DNA from: Pectobacterium versatile | Lineage (GTDB): Bacteria > Pseudomonadota > Gammaproteobacteria > Enterobacterales > Enterobacteriaceae | DNA length: 64,000 nt | Direction: 5' to 3' | NCBI RefSeq assembly: GCF_020166435.1 | Contig: NZ_JAINZP010000001.1 | Span: forward strand, 310,001-374,000 | Shown here: positions 20,436-29,883 of the stretch, piece after piece | Position numbering within the stretch: position 1 is the first letter of the stretch | Layout: every line of letters begins with the position of its first letter | Made by a program: the position numbers and the translations under genes | The notes under the pieces: model-generated | What the model was told of the DNA's origin: nothing | Databases searched by the model: none | The model's input: the letters and a program-made list of their open reading frames with translations, nothing else

Positions 20436-20548
20436 TATATTCGCCAGCTTCAAGTTGCATGCGTATTGGTTCGAATCACTCGATTGCGTAAATTTATCGG
20501 GATTCCTTTGCTTGCCGCCGTCCTGAAAATCGAATTATATAGAGTATT
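20436..20548. repeat. Degenerate ERIC-like element
   Basis: The ends match ERIC repeats: a start like TATATTCGCCAGCTTCAAGTT and an end like CTGAAAATCGAATTATATAG, with ATCGGGATTCCTTTGCTTGC inside. The middle is diverged and shortened. A second partial ERIC end (TATACCCAATAAACCTCAAG) begins near 20555. Confidence 0.6.
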
Positions 20549-20630
20549 AATTATTATATACCCAATAAACCTCAAGATGCAGGTTTGAGTACCTGAAAAA
20601 GAGCGTGAATTCCAGACGTCAGTGAGTCTG

Positions 20631-20931
20631 CTATTTCTGGCAATGTGGTTGATAAAGATTGAATATTGCATTCCGAACGTCACGAGTTTTTTTTAAAAAT
20701 TGATTATTCCACACATGTCCGTTCATCACTTTCCATGAGCATTCTATTGCGCTCAGATTCAGCGCGCCCAGTATATTCAGCCGGATTCGGCTTCCCGTCG
20801 TTTCGTGCAGGCGCAGAGGTCCAGCCTTCCGAGGCAAGAAGAACAGCTTTAATACGATTACGAACTGTATAAGTTGTGTCATGAAGGTGCTCAAGTTCGT
20901 CTTTCTGCTCGTCGGTAATAAATATCTTCAT
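20631..20931 (-). pseudogene. Degenerate IS630-family transposase remnant
   Basis: Two overlapping minus-strand frames hold separate pieces of one IS630-type transposase. One (from 20931) reads MKIFITDEQKDELEHLHDTT and RIKAVLLASEGWTSA, the N-terminal HTH. The other (to about 20640) reads TTGSRIRLNILGALNLSAIE followed by WKVMNGHVWNN and RNAIFNL, pieces of the catalytic and C-terminal regions. The full protein would need about 340 residues, so most of it is deleted. No terminal inverted repeats are visible. Confidence 0.75.
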
Positions 20932-20988
20932 AGCGGATCAGCATGATCTCCACGTCACATAAAATCAAGCATCTTCAATGATTATGGA

Positions 20989-21192
20989 TATACTCGTCAT
21001 ACTTCAAGTTACATGTGTGTTGGCTACGATACTCAGTCCACTTGCGTGGACCTCGCCCCGTGGGGCCGCTGCAAGCCGCGTTCAAACCAGCCTCTGGCAG
21101 ATTTGTCAGTCACCCGATGAACATACTTGAGTAAGTTCATCGGGATTCCTTCGCTTGCTGCTTTCCTGAAACTCGAATTATTTAGAGTATAT
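20989..21192. repeat. ERIC element with internal insertion
   Basis: Begins TATACTCGTCATACTTCAAG and ends ACTCGAATTATTTAGAGTAT, the two ERIC termini. At about 204 bp it exceeds the usual 127 bp. The extra internal segment (ACTCAGTCCACTTGCGTGGA and CCTCGCCCCGTGGGGCCGCT) recurs in the copies at 28028 and, inverted and diverged, at 32364. Confidence 0.85.
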
Positions 21193-21556
21193 ATTATTAA
21201 TATAATATCATTATTTTACGGAATATAAATATAGTGTTGATGTGTGTGTCTATTATGTTGCCAGTATGTAGAAGCGACCCGAACAAAACAATAACACAAA
21301 ATTAATTGTTATTTACATTGGTATCCATTTTCGATGGGTTGTCGTTTTTTTATTTTGTAATTTTTTTATTTTCGTGATCTTTTACTCAACTTTTATTGAA
21401 TGATATTTGCTATTCAGTGTAATCTTTTAAAATAAATTCTAATGCTCAGTATGTATTGAATTATATTTTCAGTCTATTTGGATACTGAATTTAAAATTTA
21501 AGAAATAAATTGAAATAAATTTCATTCACATAAAAATGTCGTGAGAGAGGTAAACC
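21193..21556 (+). promoter_or_regulatory. Very AT-rich leader of the flavin oxidoreductase gene
   Basis: This 364-bp stretch is dominated by A and T, with runs such as TTTTTTTATTTTG, much richer than the genes on either side. It has no ORF of note. Such DNA is a typical H-NS-type silencing target. The ribosome site GAGAGAGG lies at 21543-21550 before the ATG at 21557. Confidence 0.5.
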
Positions 21557-23488
21557 ATGTTTAAGAAACTGTTTCACCCTTATAAAATAAATCAGTGTGT
21601 TATTCCTAACCGGCTTGTCGTCCCCGCTATGGTGGCAAATTATTGTCATCGTGATGGAACGGCCAGTGATAAATATATCGCTTACCATGAAGAGAAAGCG
21701 AAAGGCGGGTGGGGGCTGATTTTCACGGAAGACTATGCCATCAATGAACATGCTATGGGATACCAGTTTATTGCCGGGCTTTGGAATGACGAGCAAATCT
21801 CCAGCCATAAAAAACTGACCGACACCATCCATCAATACGAAAGTAAAATCTTCGCGCAGATCTACCATGCTGGCAGACAAAGTTCTTCACGTGTCAATGG
21901 TGGCATGCAGCCTGTCGCGCCCTCTGCCATTCCCTGTCCATGGTTGCAGGAGATACCTAGAGCATTGACGATGAGTGAGATTCAGCAGCTCGTGCAGGAT
22001 TTCGGTAACTGCGCGCGCAGGGTTAAGCTGGCTGGTTTCGACGGTGTGGAAATTCATGCTGGGCATGGCTATCTGATTGCGGAATTTCTTTCGCCGTATG
22101 CTAACAAGCGTATCGATCAATATGGCGGTCATTTTGATAATCGCGTTCGTTTCTTGCAGGAGATCTATCAGGCAGTTCGACAGCAGGTCGGTGCGGACTT
22201 TCCTATCACCGTGCGTTTTTCTGCCGATGAAGGCGTGGTCGGTGGGAGGGATATCTCCGAGGCGCGTGTATTGGCGCAACTGCTTGAAAAGTGGGGTGTT
22301 GATGCACTGAATGTGTCCGTAGGTGCTTACGGCGATCGCAACAAGTACGGTACAGTATCACCCATGTATGTCGGCCATGCCTGGACGGTATCGCTGGCAG
22401 AAGAGATTAAGCAGTTGGTGCAGATTCCGGTTATCACGGTGAACCGAATCAACGATCCGCGCATGGCGGATACTATTCTGGCGATGGGAAAAGCGGATTT
22501 TATTGCTATGGGTCGTGGGTCGCTGGCAGATCCGCATTTGCCGAATAAGGCTAAAGCGGGCGATTTAGCGTCCATCCGCTATTGCATCGGCTGTATGCAG
22601 GGGTGCACGGGAAGCCTGTATCACGGCGCGCCGTTTACCTGTTTGGTCAATCCTTCCCTCGGGCGAGAAGGTGAGTTGGATTACAGCAAGGTGGATGAAC
22701 CTAAACGCGTGTATATCGCGGGAGGCGGCCCAGCGGGGATGGAAGCGGCACGTAGCGCTGCGCTACGTGGGCATCACGTTACGCTATTCGAGAAAAATGC
22801 CTCATTGGGCGGGCAGTTCCGTTCTGCGGCTTTTCCGCCGGGCAAGGGAGAGTTGGCAACGTATACCGGCTGGCTTGTCCGAGAGCTGGCGAAACACGAT
22901 GTGCAAGTCCTCTGCAATACCACGCTGACTAAAACGCTGGTGGAGCAAGGTGAACCCGATATGGTGATTGTTGCTACCGGAGGTAACCCTTCGCTGCCGC
23001 CGATTAAGGGGATTCACCGACCTCATGTCGTATTGGCTGAGGATGTCCTGTTGGGAAATGTAACGGTTGGGCAACGGGTTGTCGTCGCAGGTGGTGGTGA
23101 GGTCGGCGGTGAAACTGCCGCGCATCTTGCCATGCAGCAGAAAGAGGTCACCCTCGTGGAACTGCGCGATAAACTGCTGATCGAGCTGGATGGCGTGAGT
23201 AAAGTCCATCTTCAGGCATTACTCAACGACTATGACGTGGCATCTTGTCTGAACACGCGTGTAACGGAAATTACTGAAACTGAAGTCAGGGTGGAAAATG
23301 AACGTGGTCAGTATGCGCTGCAAGCTGATACGGTGGTCATTGCGTTGGGGTATACGCCAGCGACAGCATTGATCGAGGAATTAAGGGGGGGGGCTCATCA
23401 CACGGTGGTAATTGGCGGTGCGGTGAAAACCAGCAACGCATTGGTTGCCGCCAGAGAAGGGTTTGATATCGGGATGAGTATTGTTTGA
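21557..23488 (+). CDS. NADH:flavin oxidoreductase of the 2-enoate/2,4-dienoyl-CoA reductase type
   Basis: The 643-residue protein has an Old-Yellow-Enzyme FMN barrel (residues about 1-340), a 4Fe-4S cysteine cluster (CIGCMQGC, with a further cysteine in PFTCLVN) and a C-terminal FAD/NAD domain with two dinucleotide motifs (IAGGGPAGMEAA and VVAGGGEVGGETAA). Residues HAGHGYLIAEFLSPYANKR are typical. Relatives reduce enoates, dienoyl-CoA, cinnamates or bile-acid intermediates, mostly in anaerobes. The substrate here is unknown; plant phenolics such as cinnamates are one possibility. It is monocistronic. Confidence 0.88.
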   Translation: MFKKLFHPYKINQCVIPNRLVVPAMVANYCHRDGTASDKYIAYHEEKAKGGWGLIFTEDYAINEHAMGYQFIAGLWNDEQISSHKKLTDTIHQYESKIFAQIYHAGRQSSSRVNGGMQPVAPSAIPCPWLQEIPRALTMSEIQQLVQDFGNCARRVKLAGFDGVEIHAGHGYLIAEFLSPYANKRIDQYGGHFDNRVRFLQEIYQAVRQQVGADFPITVRFSADEGVVGGRDISEARVLAQLLEKWGVDALNVSVGAYGDRNKYGTVSPMYVGHAWTVSLAEEIKQLVQIPVITVNRINDPRMADTILAMGKADFIAMGRGSLADPHLPNKAKAGDLASIRYCIGCMQGCTGSLYHGAPFTCLVNPSLGREGELDYSKVDEPKRVYIAGGGPAGMEAARSAALRGHHVTLFEKNASLGGQFRSAAFPPGKGELATYTGWLVRELAKHDVQVLCNTTLTKTLVEQGEPDMVIVATGGNPSLPPIKGIHRPHVVLAEDVLLGNVTVGQRVVVAGGGEVGGETAAHLAMQQKEVTLVELRDKLLIELDGVSKVHLQALLNDYDVASCLNTRVTEITETEVRVENERGQYALQADTVVIALGYTPATALIEELRGGAHHTVVIGGAVKTSNALVAAREGFDIGMSIV

Positions 23489-23697
23489 TTCACCCGCAAG
23501 TCTAATTCGCGAATAACGTGGTTCGCCAATGAATAACCCTAAAAACCTGGTAGGGGAGTCAACTTCTTCTGGCCTTTTACTCTCACCGCTGTGTCAATGG
23601 GGTAATATACGGTGCCTGCAACCGCCAGTATAAACGGACAAATGAGGTATAAAAGAGGTGAAATAAAAAAGAATTAATTCGCAGGAAAAACAAGAAA
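23489..23697. other. Intergenic stretch upstream of the second tRNA-Val region
   Basis: No gene, clear terminator or repeat is visible between the reductase and the tRNA. Confidence 0.4.
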
Positions 23698-23774
23698 TGG
23701 TGCGTTCAATTGGACTCGAACCAACGACCCCCACCATGTCAAGGTGGTGCTCTAACCAACTGAGCTATGAACGC
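23698..23774 (-). tRNA. valW: tRNA-Val (anticodon GAC)
   Basis: The minus-strand sequence is a 77-nt tRNA with acceptor stem GCGTTCA / TGAACGC, anticodon arm CCACC-TTGACAT-GGTGG (anticodon GAC), T loop TTCGAGT and encoded CCA. It appears identical to E. coli valW. The E. coli tandem partner valV lies directly beside valW; here the related copy is 10.2 kb away at 13437. Confidence 0.97.
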
Positions 23775-23913
23775 ATTGAGATACCGTGCTGCATGTCTGA
23801 CAGCGATGCGAATAGTAGCGATCAAGGGGAAAACTGGCAAGAGGAAAAATGCAATTTTGTGCTCTTGCCAGTTTGATTGCTGGGGTTGTATCCATTTCGT
23901 CGTTTTTTTCGAC

Positions 23914-24040
23914 GTTACCCGTAATTCTTCAAGCTGCTTGTGCGTTGGCTGCCCTTACTCACCCCAGTCACTTACTTGAGTAAGCTCCTGGGGATTCGTT
24001 CGGTTGCCGCCTTCACGCAACTCGAATTATTTAGGGTATA
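23914..24040. repeat. Canonical ERIC element
   Basis: The 127-bp length and sequence match the ERIC consensus. On the minus strand it reads ...CGAATCCCCAGGAGCTTACT, AAGTAAGTGACTGGGGTGAG and GCAGCCAACGCACAAGCAGC, ending at AATTACGGGTAA. It lies between tRNA-Val and the 3' end of mdtK. Confidence 0.93.
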
Positions 24041-24059
24041 AAACTGGGTGAAACGTTAT

Positions 24060-25433
24060 CTAGCGGGCGGCGCGCGCTAAAATCCGTGCGGCGGGTTGAC
24101 GTTGAAGGAAACGAATCCGCGTCACCATCATCACCGCCGCCGCCGTCAGGCCAATAATGAAACCACACCAAAAACCCGCAGGCCCCATGCGTGGCACGAT
24201 GGCATCGGTCAACGCCAGCAAATAGCCGCTCGGTAACCCCAACACCCAATACGCGACAAAGGTAATATAAAAAATCGAACGGGTATCTTTATAGCCACGC
24301 AATACGCCAGTACCGATTACCTGAACGGCATCAGAAATTTGATAAAGCGCAGCCAACAACATGAGCTGCGAGGCCATTGCTACTACCAGTGGATCCTGAT
24401 TGTAGAGTAGGGCAATCGGCCCACGCAGCAGCGTGGTGAAGATTGCCGTACAGCAGGCTAGCGCTACGCCGGCCATGATCCCTGTATGCGCGGCAATGCG
24501 GGCGTTCTCAACCGAACCTTCCCCTAACCGATGTCCGACGCGAATGGTAGTAGCGACACCCACCGAGAGCGGAAGGACGAACATCAGCGAACTGAAATTC
24601 AGGGCAATTTGGTGACCTGCTACATCGACAACCCCCAGCGGTAACACCAGCAGGGCAACCACGGCAAACAGCGTGACTTCAAAAAGCAGGGCTAGCGCGA
24701 TGGGTAAACCAAGGCCAAACAGGCGCTTCAGCACGGTAAAATCTGGCCGGAATGCCGGGCGATGAAGACGGATATCACGTAGCCAGGAGGCACGTCGGGT
24801 ATAGAGCATCATCAGCAGCATCATGATCCAGTAAACCGACGCGGTGGCGACGCCGCAACCTACGCCGCCCAGTTCGGGCATACCAAATTTACCGTGGATG
24901 AATATGTAGTTAATCGGGATGTTGATTAACAACCCGATGAATCCAATCATCATGCCGGGGTAGGTTTTGGATAGCCCTTCACACTGGCAGCGTAAAACCT
25001 GATAGAACAGATAGCCGGGTACGCCCCACAGCAACGCGTGCAGATAGCCGATAGCTTTCGCAGCCAGTTCAGGTGAACCGTCGCTCATCAGGTTAATCGC
25101 GTATTCCCCCTGATACAGCACCAGCATCGTCAGCACCGAAATGATGGCAGCGAGGAAAAAGGACTGCCGCACCTGATGAGAAATACGATTGCGACGGCCG
25201 GAACCGTTGAGCTGGGCGACAACAGGCGTTAACGCCAGTAGCAGGCCATGACCAAAAAGAATAGCGGGGAGCCAGATTGAGGTTCCCACTGCGACGGCGG
25301 CCATATCGGTGGCGCTATAAGCACCGGCCATGATGGTGTCAACCACACCCATCGACGTTTGAGACACTTGCGCAATAATGACAGGAACAGCAAGCGCCGA
25401 TAATTTACGCGCTTCTGTCAGATACTGTTGCAC
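24060..25433 (-). CDS. mdtK: MdtK, MATE-family multidrug efflux pump
   Basis: MdtK exports cationic drugs and dyes across the inner membrane using a sodium or proton gradient. The 457-residue protein has twelve predicted membrane helices and MATE signatures ([18 protein letters not shown] in helix 1, [19 protein letters not shown] in helix 2). As in E. coli, it is divergent from riboflavin synthase and close to a tRNA-Val(GAC). A start at 25433 gives the standard length. Confidence 0.95.
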   Translation of the reverse strand: MQQYLTEARKLSALAVPVIIAQVSQTSMGVVDTIMAGAYSATDMAAVAVGTSIWLPAILFGHGLLLALTPVVAQLNGSGRRNRISHQVRQSFFLAAIISVLTMLVLYQGEYAINLMSDGSPELAAKAIGYLHALLWGVPGYLFYQVLRCQCEGLSKTYPGMMIGFIGLLINIPINYIFIHGKFGMPELGGVGCGVATASVYWIMMLLMMLYTRRASWLRDIRLHRPAFRPDFTVLKRLFGLGLPIALALLFEVTLFAVVALLVLPLGVVDVAGHQIALNFSSLMFVLPLSVGVATTIRVGHRLGEGSVENARIAAHTGIMAGVALACCTAIFTTLLRGPIALLYNQDPLVVAMASQLMLLAALYQISDAVQVIGTGVLRGYKDTRSIFYITFVAYWVLGLPSGYLLALTDAIVPRMGPAGFWCGFIIGLTAAAVMMVTRIRFLQRQPAARILARAAR

Positions 25434-25679
25434 GGATACCTTCCTTGAATGACTAACGTAATAGCAGGATAAATGACTCAGATATGAAAAACAGATCGGG
25501 ATAAAGAGAGCGTTATTGTAACGGCTTAACGAAAGTAAACCAGCATGGAAGAGAATATATTCTTTTTGTTACGCTACAGTTTCGATAGCAATGTGGTATA
25601 TGGCATTCCGGTTTGGTTTTCCGTGAAATATCGGGCACACTGCACAGAGTCATTTCTTTGTTTTTAAGAGGCAAACCGC

Positions 25680-26315
25680 ATGTTTACCGGTATTGTTCAG
25701 GGCACCGCGCCGGTGGTGTCGATTGAAGAAAAATCCAACTTTCGCACGCACATTGTCCAACTCCCACCCGAGCTGCTTCCTGGGCTCGTGCCCGGTGCAT
25801 CGGTGGCGCACAATGGCTGCTGCCTGACGGTAACCGCCATTGACGGCGATCGTGTCAGTTTTGATCTCATGAAGGAAACGCTGCGATTAACGAATCTGGG
25901 CGATATTCATGAAGGCGATGTCGTCAATATTGAGCGAGCCGCGAAATTCGGTGATGAGATCGGTGGACATGTTATGTCGGGGCACATCATGTGTACGGCG
26001 GAAGTGGTCAAGATTCAGGTTTCAGAAAATAACCATCAGATTTGGTTCCGCCTGGCTGATGAAGCGCTGATGAAATACGTGTTGCATAAAGGCTTTGTTG
26101 GAATTGATGGCATCAGCCTGACGGTGGGGGAAGTCACCCGCGGGCGCTTCTGCGTGCATTTAATTCCAGAAACGCTGAACCGTACCACGCTGGGGCAGAA
26201 ACGTCTGAGGAATCGCATCAATATTGAAATCGACCCGCAGACACAGGCCGTGGTGGATACCGTCGAGCGCGTGTTGGCTAGCAAGCAGGCGAGCGAACTC
26301 GCCAACGAAGAGTAA
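25680..26315 (+). CDS. ribE: Riboflavin synthase, alpha chain
   Basis: This enzyme dismutates two 6,7-dimethyl-8-ribityllumazine molecules to riboflavin, the last step of the pathway. The 211-residue protein shows the two homologous beta-barrel halves: MFTGIVQG and NGCCLTVT in the first, SGHIMCTA and GIDGISLTV in the second, as in the trimeric bacterial enzyme. E. coli calls this gene ribC or ribE depending on the source. It is monocistronic, with a strong terminator. The window also holds ribA, at another locus. Confidence 0.96.
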   Translation: MFTGIVQGTAPVVSIEEKSNFRTHIVQLPPELLPGLVPGASVAHNGCCLTVTAIDGDRVSFDLMKETLRLTNLGDIHEGDVVNIERAAKFGDEIGGHVMSGHIMCTAEVVKIQVSENNHQIWFRLADEALMKYVLHKGFVGIDGISLTVGEVTRGRFCVHLIPETLNRTTLGQKRLRNRINIEIDPQTQAVVDTVERVLASKQASELANEE

Positions 26316-26335
26316 TTCCTACATTGTACATCCTA

Positions 26336-26374
26336 GGATACCGGACGGCATCTTTACCGTCCGGTATCCCTTTT
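26336..26374 (+). terminator. Rho-independent terminator of the riboflavin synthase gene
   Basis: A perfect 13-bp stem (26336-26348 with 26357-26369, arms GGATACCGGACGG / CCGTCCGGTATCC) with an 8-nt loop is followed by CTTTT. It lies between convergent ribE and purR. Confidence 0.93.
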
Positions 26375-26432
26375 CTGCCGACGCGCAATCTACAGCCCAC
26401 TTTAATTTTATTCCTGCTCAGACTTGCTGTAG

Positions 26433-27458
26433 TTAGCGGCGATAGTCGAGGTAGGGGCCGTCTGCCACCGAGCGCCGTTCAATCAGCGTCGGGTGTACTT
26501 CAATGACGTGTGCATCTTCCCGCTTACTGGTAATACGATCCAGCAACATCGCAAAGGCGGATTGCCCCAGCCGCTCTTTCGGTTGATGGATAGTGGTCAA
26601 CGCCGGTGTAAAGAAACGCGCGTGGCGCACGTTGTCATAACCGATCACTGAAATATCCTGCGGCACGCGTAGGCCCAGTTCGTCTGCCGCACAGATGGCA
26701 CCCATCGCCATGATATCGCCGCCACAGAACACGGCTGTTGGTCGCTGTTTCTGCGCAAGAATCTGATGCATGGCTTTATAACCGGATTCCGGTTCGAAAT
26801 CGCCCCGAACCACCCATTCGTCGCGCACGGTGATGTCGGCTTCCTTCAACGCTTTCAAAAAGCCGAGATAGCGCCCGCTTCCGGTGTTGCGTTCTTGAGT
26901 GCCGGGGATGGCACCGATATCCCGATGGCCGCGTTCAATCAGGTAGCGGCCCGCCATATAACCGCCTTCAAAGGCGTTATCGATGATCGTATCGGTAAAA
27001 TCTCTGTGCATCTGTCCCCAGTCCATAACGACCATCGGAATGCTGCGATAATCTTCCAGCATACCTAATAATTCGGGCGGGTATTCGGCGCACATCACCA
27101 ACAGGCCATCGACACGTTTTTGCGCCAGCATGGAAAGATAAGCGCGCTGTTTGCCGATGTCGTTATGCGAATTGCACAGCACCAGCGTGTAGCCTTTGGC
27201 ATAGCAGCTGTTTTCAACGGCTTCAATGATCTCGGCGAAATAGGGGGCTTCGCTGGATGTGGCCAGCAAGCCGATAGATTTAGTGTGATTAACTTTGAGG
27301 CTGCGGGCGACGGCGCTGGGTGAATAATGCAATTCTTTGATTGCTGCCCTGACGGCTGCCTTAGTCTCTTCGGCGACGAAACGTGTTTTATTGATCACGT
27401 GCGATACGGTTGTGGTGGAAACGCCAGCACGTTTTGCCACATCTTTAATCGTTGCCAT
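26433..27458 (-). CDS. purR: PurR, purine repressor (LacI family)
   Basis: PurR with bound hypoxanthine or guanine represses purine biosynthesis genes. The 341-residue protein begins [20 protein letters not shown], the LacI-type HTH, has the hinge helix segment SAVARSLK and a periplasmic-binding-protein-like sensor domain. Length and sequence match E. coli PurR. A PurR-box candidate lies 45 bp upstream, so the gene is probably autoregulated as in E. coli. Confidence 0.97.
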   Translation of the reverse strand: MATIKDVAKRAGVSTTTVSHVINKTRFVAEETKAAVRAAIKELHYSPSAVARSLKVNHTKSIGLLATSSEAPYFAEIIEAVENSCYAKGYTLVLCNSHNDIGKQRAYLSMLAQKRVDGLLVMCAEYPPELLGMLEDYRSIPMVVMDWGQMHRDFTDTIIDNAFEGGYMAGRYLIERGHRDIGAIPGTQERNTGSGRYLGFLKALKEADITVRDEWVVRGDFEPESGYKAMHQILAQKQRPTAVFCGGDIMAMGAICAADELGLRVPQDISVIGYDNVRHARFFTPALTTIHQPKERLGQSAFAMLLDRITSKREDAHVIEVHPTLIERRSVADGPYLDYRR

Positions 27459-27502
27459 CTAAAAATGACTCCTGAACTTACCTGTTACAGACGTAAGTAT
27501 AT

Positions 27503-27518
27503 TGTTAATCGTTTGCCT
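27503..27518 (-). promoter_or_regulatory. PurR operator upstream of purR
   Basis: On the minus strand the site reads AGGCAAACGATTAACA. It matches the PurR box (ANGCAANCGNTTNCNT) at all conserved positions except two near the end, and keeps the GCAA-N-CG-N-TT core. Its place 45 bp before the purR start fits autorepression. Confidence 0.75.
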
Positions 27519-27866
27519 ACGTTTAAAGTTCTTCTTCTAAGCTAAAAAACAGGATTTCAGAAGGAGAATGCCGAATGTTATACCGAAGGGGTCTGGGTTG
27601 ACGTTTTTCGACTGATACGCAGCGCTTTCATAAACAGCGGATTGTGTCCGATTTATCATGAAAGTGAAAGGGCTAATTTATACTATTAGTGATGCGTTTA
27701 TCCGATAGTGATGCATTCATCCGAGATTTTTCGCTAGAATTATGAAAGAATCGTAATAACCCTATTATTTGTAGCTATAACTGCTTAAATCGGTTCTGCT
27801 GCGTATGGTGGTGTTTTTTTTAGATGAAGTTTCAGATGAAAATTATTCGTTAATAAGGAGTGATTT
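27519..27866. other. Intergenic region between purR and ynhF
   Basis: No gene longer than a few codons is visible. It holds the purR promoter on one side and, near 27850-27862, the AAGGAG ribosome site of ynhF. Several imperfect repeats of GATGCRTTYATCCGA occur at 27690-27725. Confidence 0.4.
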
Positions 27867-27956
27867 ATGGATACAGATCTGAAGATGTCTTTGCTGACAA
27901 CCGTTGGTTCGTTGGCTGTGATCATCACGTTTAGCTTTATTGCGGTGCTGAACTAA
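27867..27956 (+). CDS. ynhF: YnhF-like small membrane protein
   Basis: This 29-codon gene encodes MDTDLKMSLLTTVGSLAVII followed by TFSFIAVLN. It closely resembles E. coli YnhF, a 29-residue inner-membrane protein of unknown function beginning MSTDLKFSLVTT. A single hydrophobic helix fills residues 8-27. An AAGGAG ribosome site lies 7 bases before the ATG, and E. coli ynhF is also a neighbour of purR. The short length hides it from most gene finders. Confidence 0.88.
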   Translation: MDTDLKMSLLTTVGSLAVIITFSFIAVLN

Positions 27957-28027
27957 CCGATCGGCGCTCATGTGCTGATTAGGCATTCAGACACGTTTGT
28001 GATGCATAAACGTGTCTGAATCGCTTT

Positions 28028-28212
28028 TATACCCGTCATACTTCACGTTGCCTGTGCGTTGGCTTCGATACTCAGTCCACTTGCGTGGACCTCGCCCCGT
28101 TGGGGCCGCTGCAAGCAGCGTTCAAAGGCCAGCCGTTTGCTGGTCAAATTCGTTCCCGACGAATTTGATCTTCTCTTGTCTGCTTCTTGAAGCTCGAATT
28201 ATTTAGGGTATA
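28028..28212. repeat. ERIC element with internal insertion
   Basis: Starts TATACCCGTCATACTTCACG and ends GAAGCTCGAATTATTTAGGG, the ERIC termini. The 185-bp length includes the same internal segment as the copy at 20989 (ACTCAGTCCACTTGCGTGGA). It sits between ynhF and the 3' end of mepH. Confidence 0.88.
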
Positions 28213-28229
28213 CCAAATATAATCCGTTC

Positions 28230-29081
28230 TTAACGAATTGTCTGTGGCGTAACTACGCGGCGCGCGCCAACGTAGTGCTCCTGCCAATAATCTTCACTCA
28301 GCTTGCTGATGCGAATATCTGACCCCGTACGCGGCGACTGAATAAATTTCCCTTCACCCAGATAAACTCCGACGTGATCGGCTGCGCCACGATTATTGAT
28401 GCGGAAGAAGACCAGATCGCCACTTTCCAGTTCGCTCTTTTTAATCGGGGCGGCATCACGTAAGTGATACATTTCATTTGCGGTGCGTGGAATTTGGATC
28501 TTGACGACATCCTTATAGGCGTAATAGACCAGCCCGCTACAGTCGAATCCGGTAAAGGGAGAGGATCCTCCCCAGTGGTAAGGTTTACCTATTTGGCTCA
28601 TCAATTTATTCATTGCCGTTGTTTTTGCATGCTGATAACGTTTTTTATGCGCTGCGCTCAGCGCCATGCCTTTCTCTGTGGGGGACGGATTTTTATCCCC
28701 CTTCCCTTTGAAAGCGGTCTTTTTTAACCCAGTTTTGACTCTGGCCTGTGCCGTTGTTTGCTTTACTTCTTCAAGCTTCAGTTTTTTAAGATTTTTTTTC
28801 ACTAGTGCAGGCGTGCCGCTTTGCGTCCGTGACGGTTTTTTTTCTGTCAATTTGTTAGCGTTGCGGGATTTGGTTTTATTGCTGGCGGCGGTAGGTTCTG
28901 GTTTTTTGCTTTTGATCGGAGTCGGTGACTTGGCATTACCCTTTGTTTGACGGCTTTTCTTATTCGTTTCTTCAACGGTGCTTTTTTTCGGCGCAGAATG
29001 CGGGGTATGCGGCGCAGCCTGAACCACATTCAGGGATAGGTTACTGAAAAATAATATAAAAAGAGTAATAAATAAGCGCAT
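28230..29081 (-). CDS. mepH: MepH-like NlpC/P60 peptidoglycan endopeptidase
   Basis: MepH cleaves meso-DAP cross-links in murein to permit cell-wall growth. The 283-residue protein has a signal peptide (MRLFITLFILFFSNLSLNVV), a long lysine/threonine/proline-rich low-complexity region (about residues 25-145) and a C-terminal NlpC/P60 domain with catalytic C181 in FDCSGLVYY and histidine in ADHVGVYLG. E. coli MepH (YdhO) is 271 residues and lies next to grxD, as here. The basic linker is longer than usual and may bind cell wall polymers. Confidence 0.92.
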   Translation of the reverse strand: MRLFITLFILFFSNLSLNVVQAAPHTPHSAPKKSTVEETNKKSRQTKGNAKSPTPIKSKKPEPTAASNKTKSRNANKLTEKKPSRTQSGTPALVKKNLKKLKLEEVKQTTAQARVKTGLKKTAFKGKGDKNPSPTEKGMALSAAHKKRYQHAKTTAMNKLMSQIGKPYHWGGSSPFTGFDCSGLVYYAYKDVVKIQIPRTANEMYHLRDAAPIKKSELESGDLVFFRINNRGAADHVGVYLGEGKFIQSPRTGSDIRISKLSEDYWQEHYVGARRVVTPQTIR

Positions 29082-29422
29082 AATAACAGTGACCGAACAT
29101 AATCCTTAACTCGCTCAATCCTTACAGTATTCCTGAAAACGGCGTCATAAAAAAGTGGGCACGGTCGCTTTATTCATACAGAATAGTGAAAAAACGTTAA
29201 TAGTTATTTTTTCGCTTGATTTATCAGCGCTTTCTGACGTTGATTTCATCAATGATGAATGACTTCAGGAAAAAATAACCCTACAAAAAATGGCGTTTTT
29301 TTGTGGCTCGTGGCATCGGTACAATATCACTGAGTCAATGTCGCTGTCGTAGCACCTCTGACGGCGGCTCATGGCTAGCGCTTTGGACGTTAGCCATCCT
29401 ATAGAATTAAGGAAGCAAGAAG

Positions 29423-29773
29423 ATGACGACACCGACAATTGAAAAAATTCAGCGCCAAATTGCTGAAAACCCGATTCTGCTGTACATGAAAGGCTCCCCG
29501 AAATTGCCAAGCTGCGGCTTTTCCGCACAGACTGTTCAGGCGTTGTCTGCCTGTGGCGAACGTTTTGCGTATGTTGATATTTTGCAGAACCCAGACATTC
29601 GTGCTGAGCTGCCGAAATACGCGAACTGGCCGACATTCCCGCAGTTGTGGGTTGACGGTGAGTTGATTGGGGGTTGTGATATCGTGATGGAAATGTTTCA
29701 GCGCGGTGAATTGCAACCGCTGATCAAAGAAACGGCTGACAAATACAAAGCGCAGCAGGCCGATCAAGAATAA
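29423..29773 (+). CDS. grxD: GrxD (Grx4), monothiol glutaredoxin
   Basis: Monothiol glutaredoxins bind and deliver 2Fe-2S clusters together with glutathione and BolA-type partners. The 116-residue protein has the CGFS active site (C31 in PSCGFSAQT) plus TFPQLWVDGELIGGCDI, the glutathione- and cluster-binding segment. Length matches E. coli GrxD (115). It is divergent from mepH, in the same order as E. coli, and ends with a strong terminator. Confidence 0.97.
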   Translation: MTTPTIEKIQRQIAENPILLYMKGSPKLPSCGFSAQTVQALSACGERFAYVDILQNPDIRAELPKYANWPTFPQLWVDGELIGGCDIVMEMFQRGELQPLIKETADKYKAQQADQE

Positions 29774-29836
29774 TTCTTTCATCATGCGTAATGACAATGC
29801 CAGGCATTGTTAGGCTGCGAGCGTGAATATTCCCAG

Positions 29837-29862
29837 CGGGTGCCTTATGGCACCCGTTTTTT
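29837..29862 (+). terminator. Rho-independent terminator of grxD
   Basis: 8-bp stem CGGGTGCC / GGCACCCG, loop TTAT, followed by six T residues. Confidence 0.95.
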
Positions 29863-29883
29863 ACTATTCGTGTTGGTGCCTTC

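Noticed and set aside
25434..25679. Possible FMN riboswitch upstream of riboflavin synthase
   Set aside because: I did not find the conserved FMN-aptamer segments; in enterobacteria this element is usually upstream of ribB.
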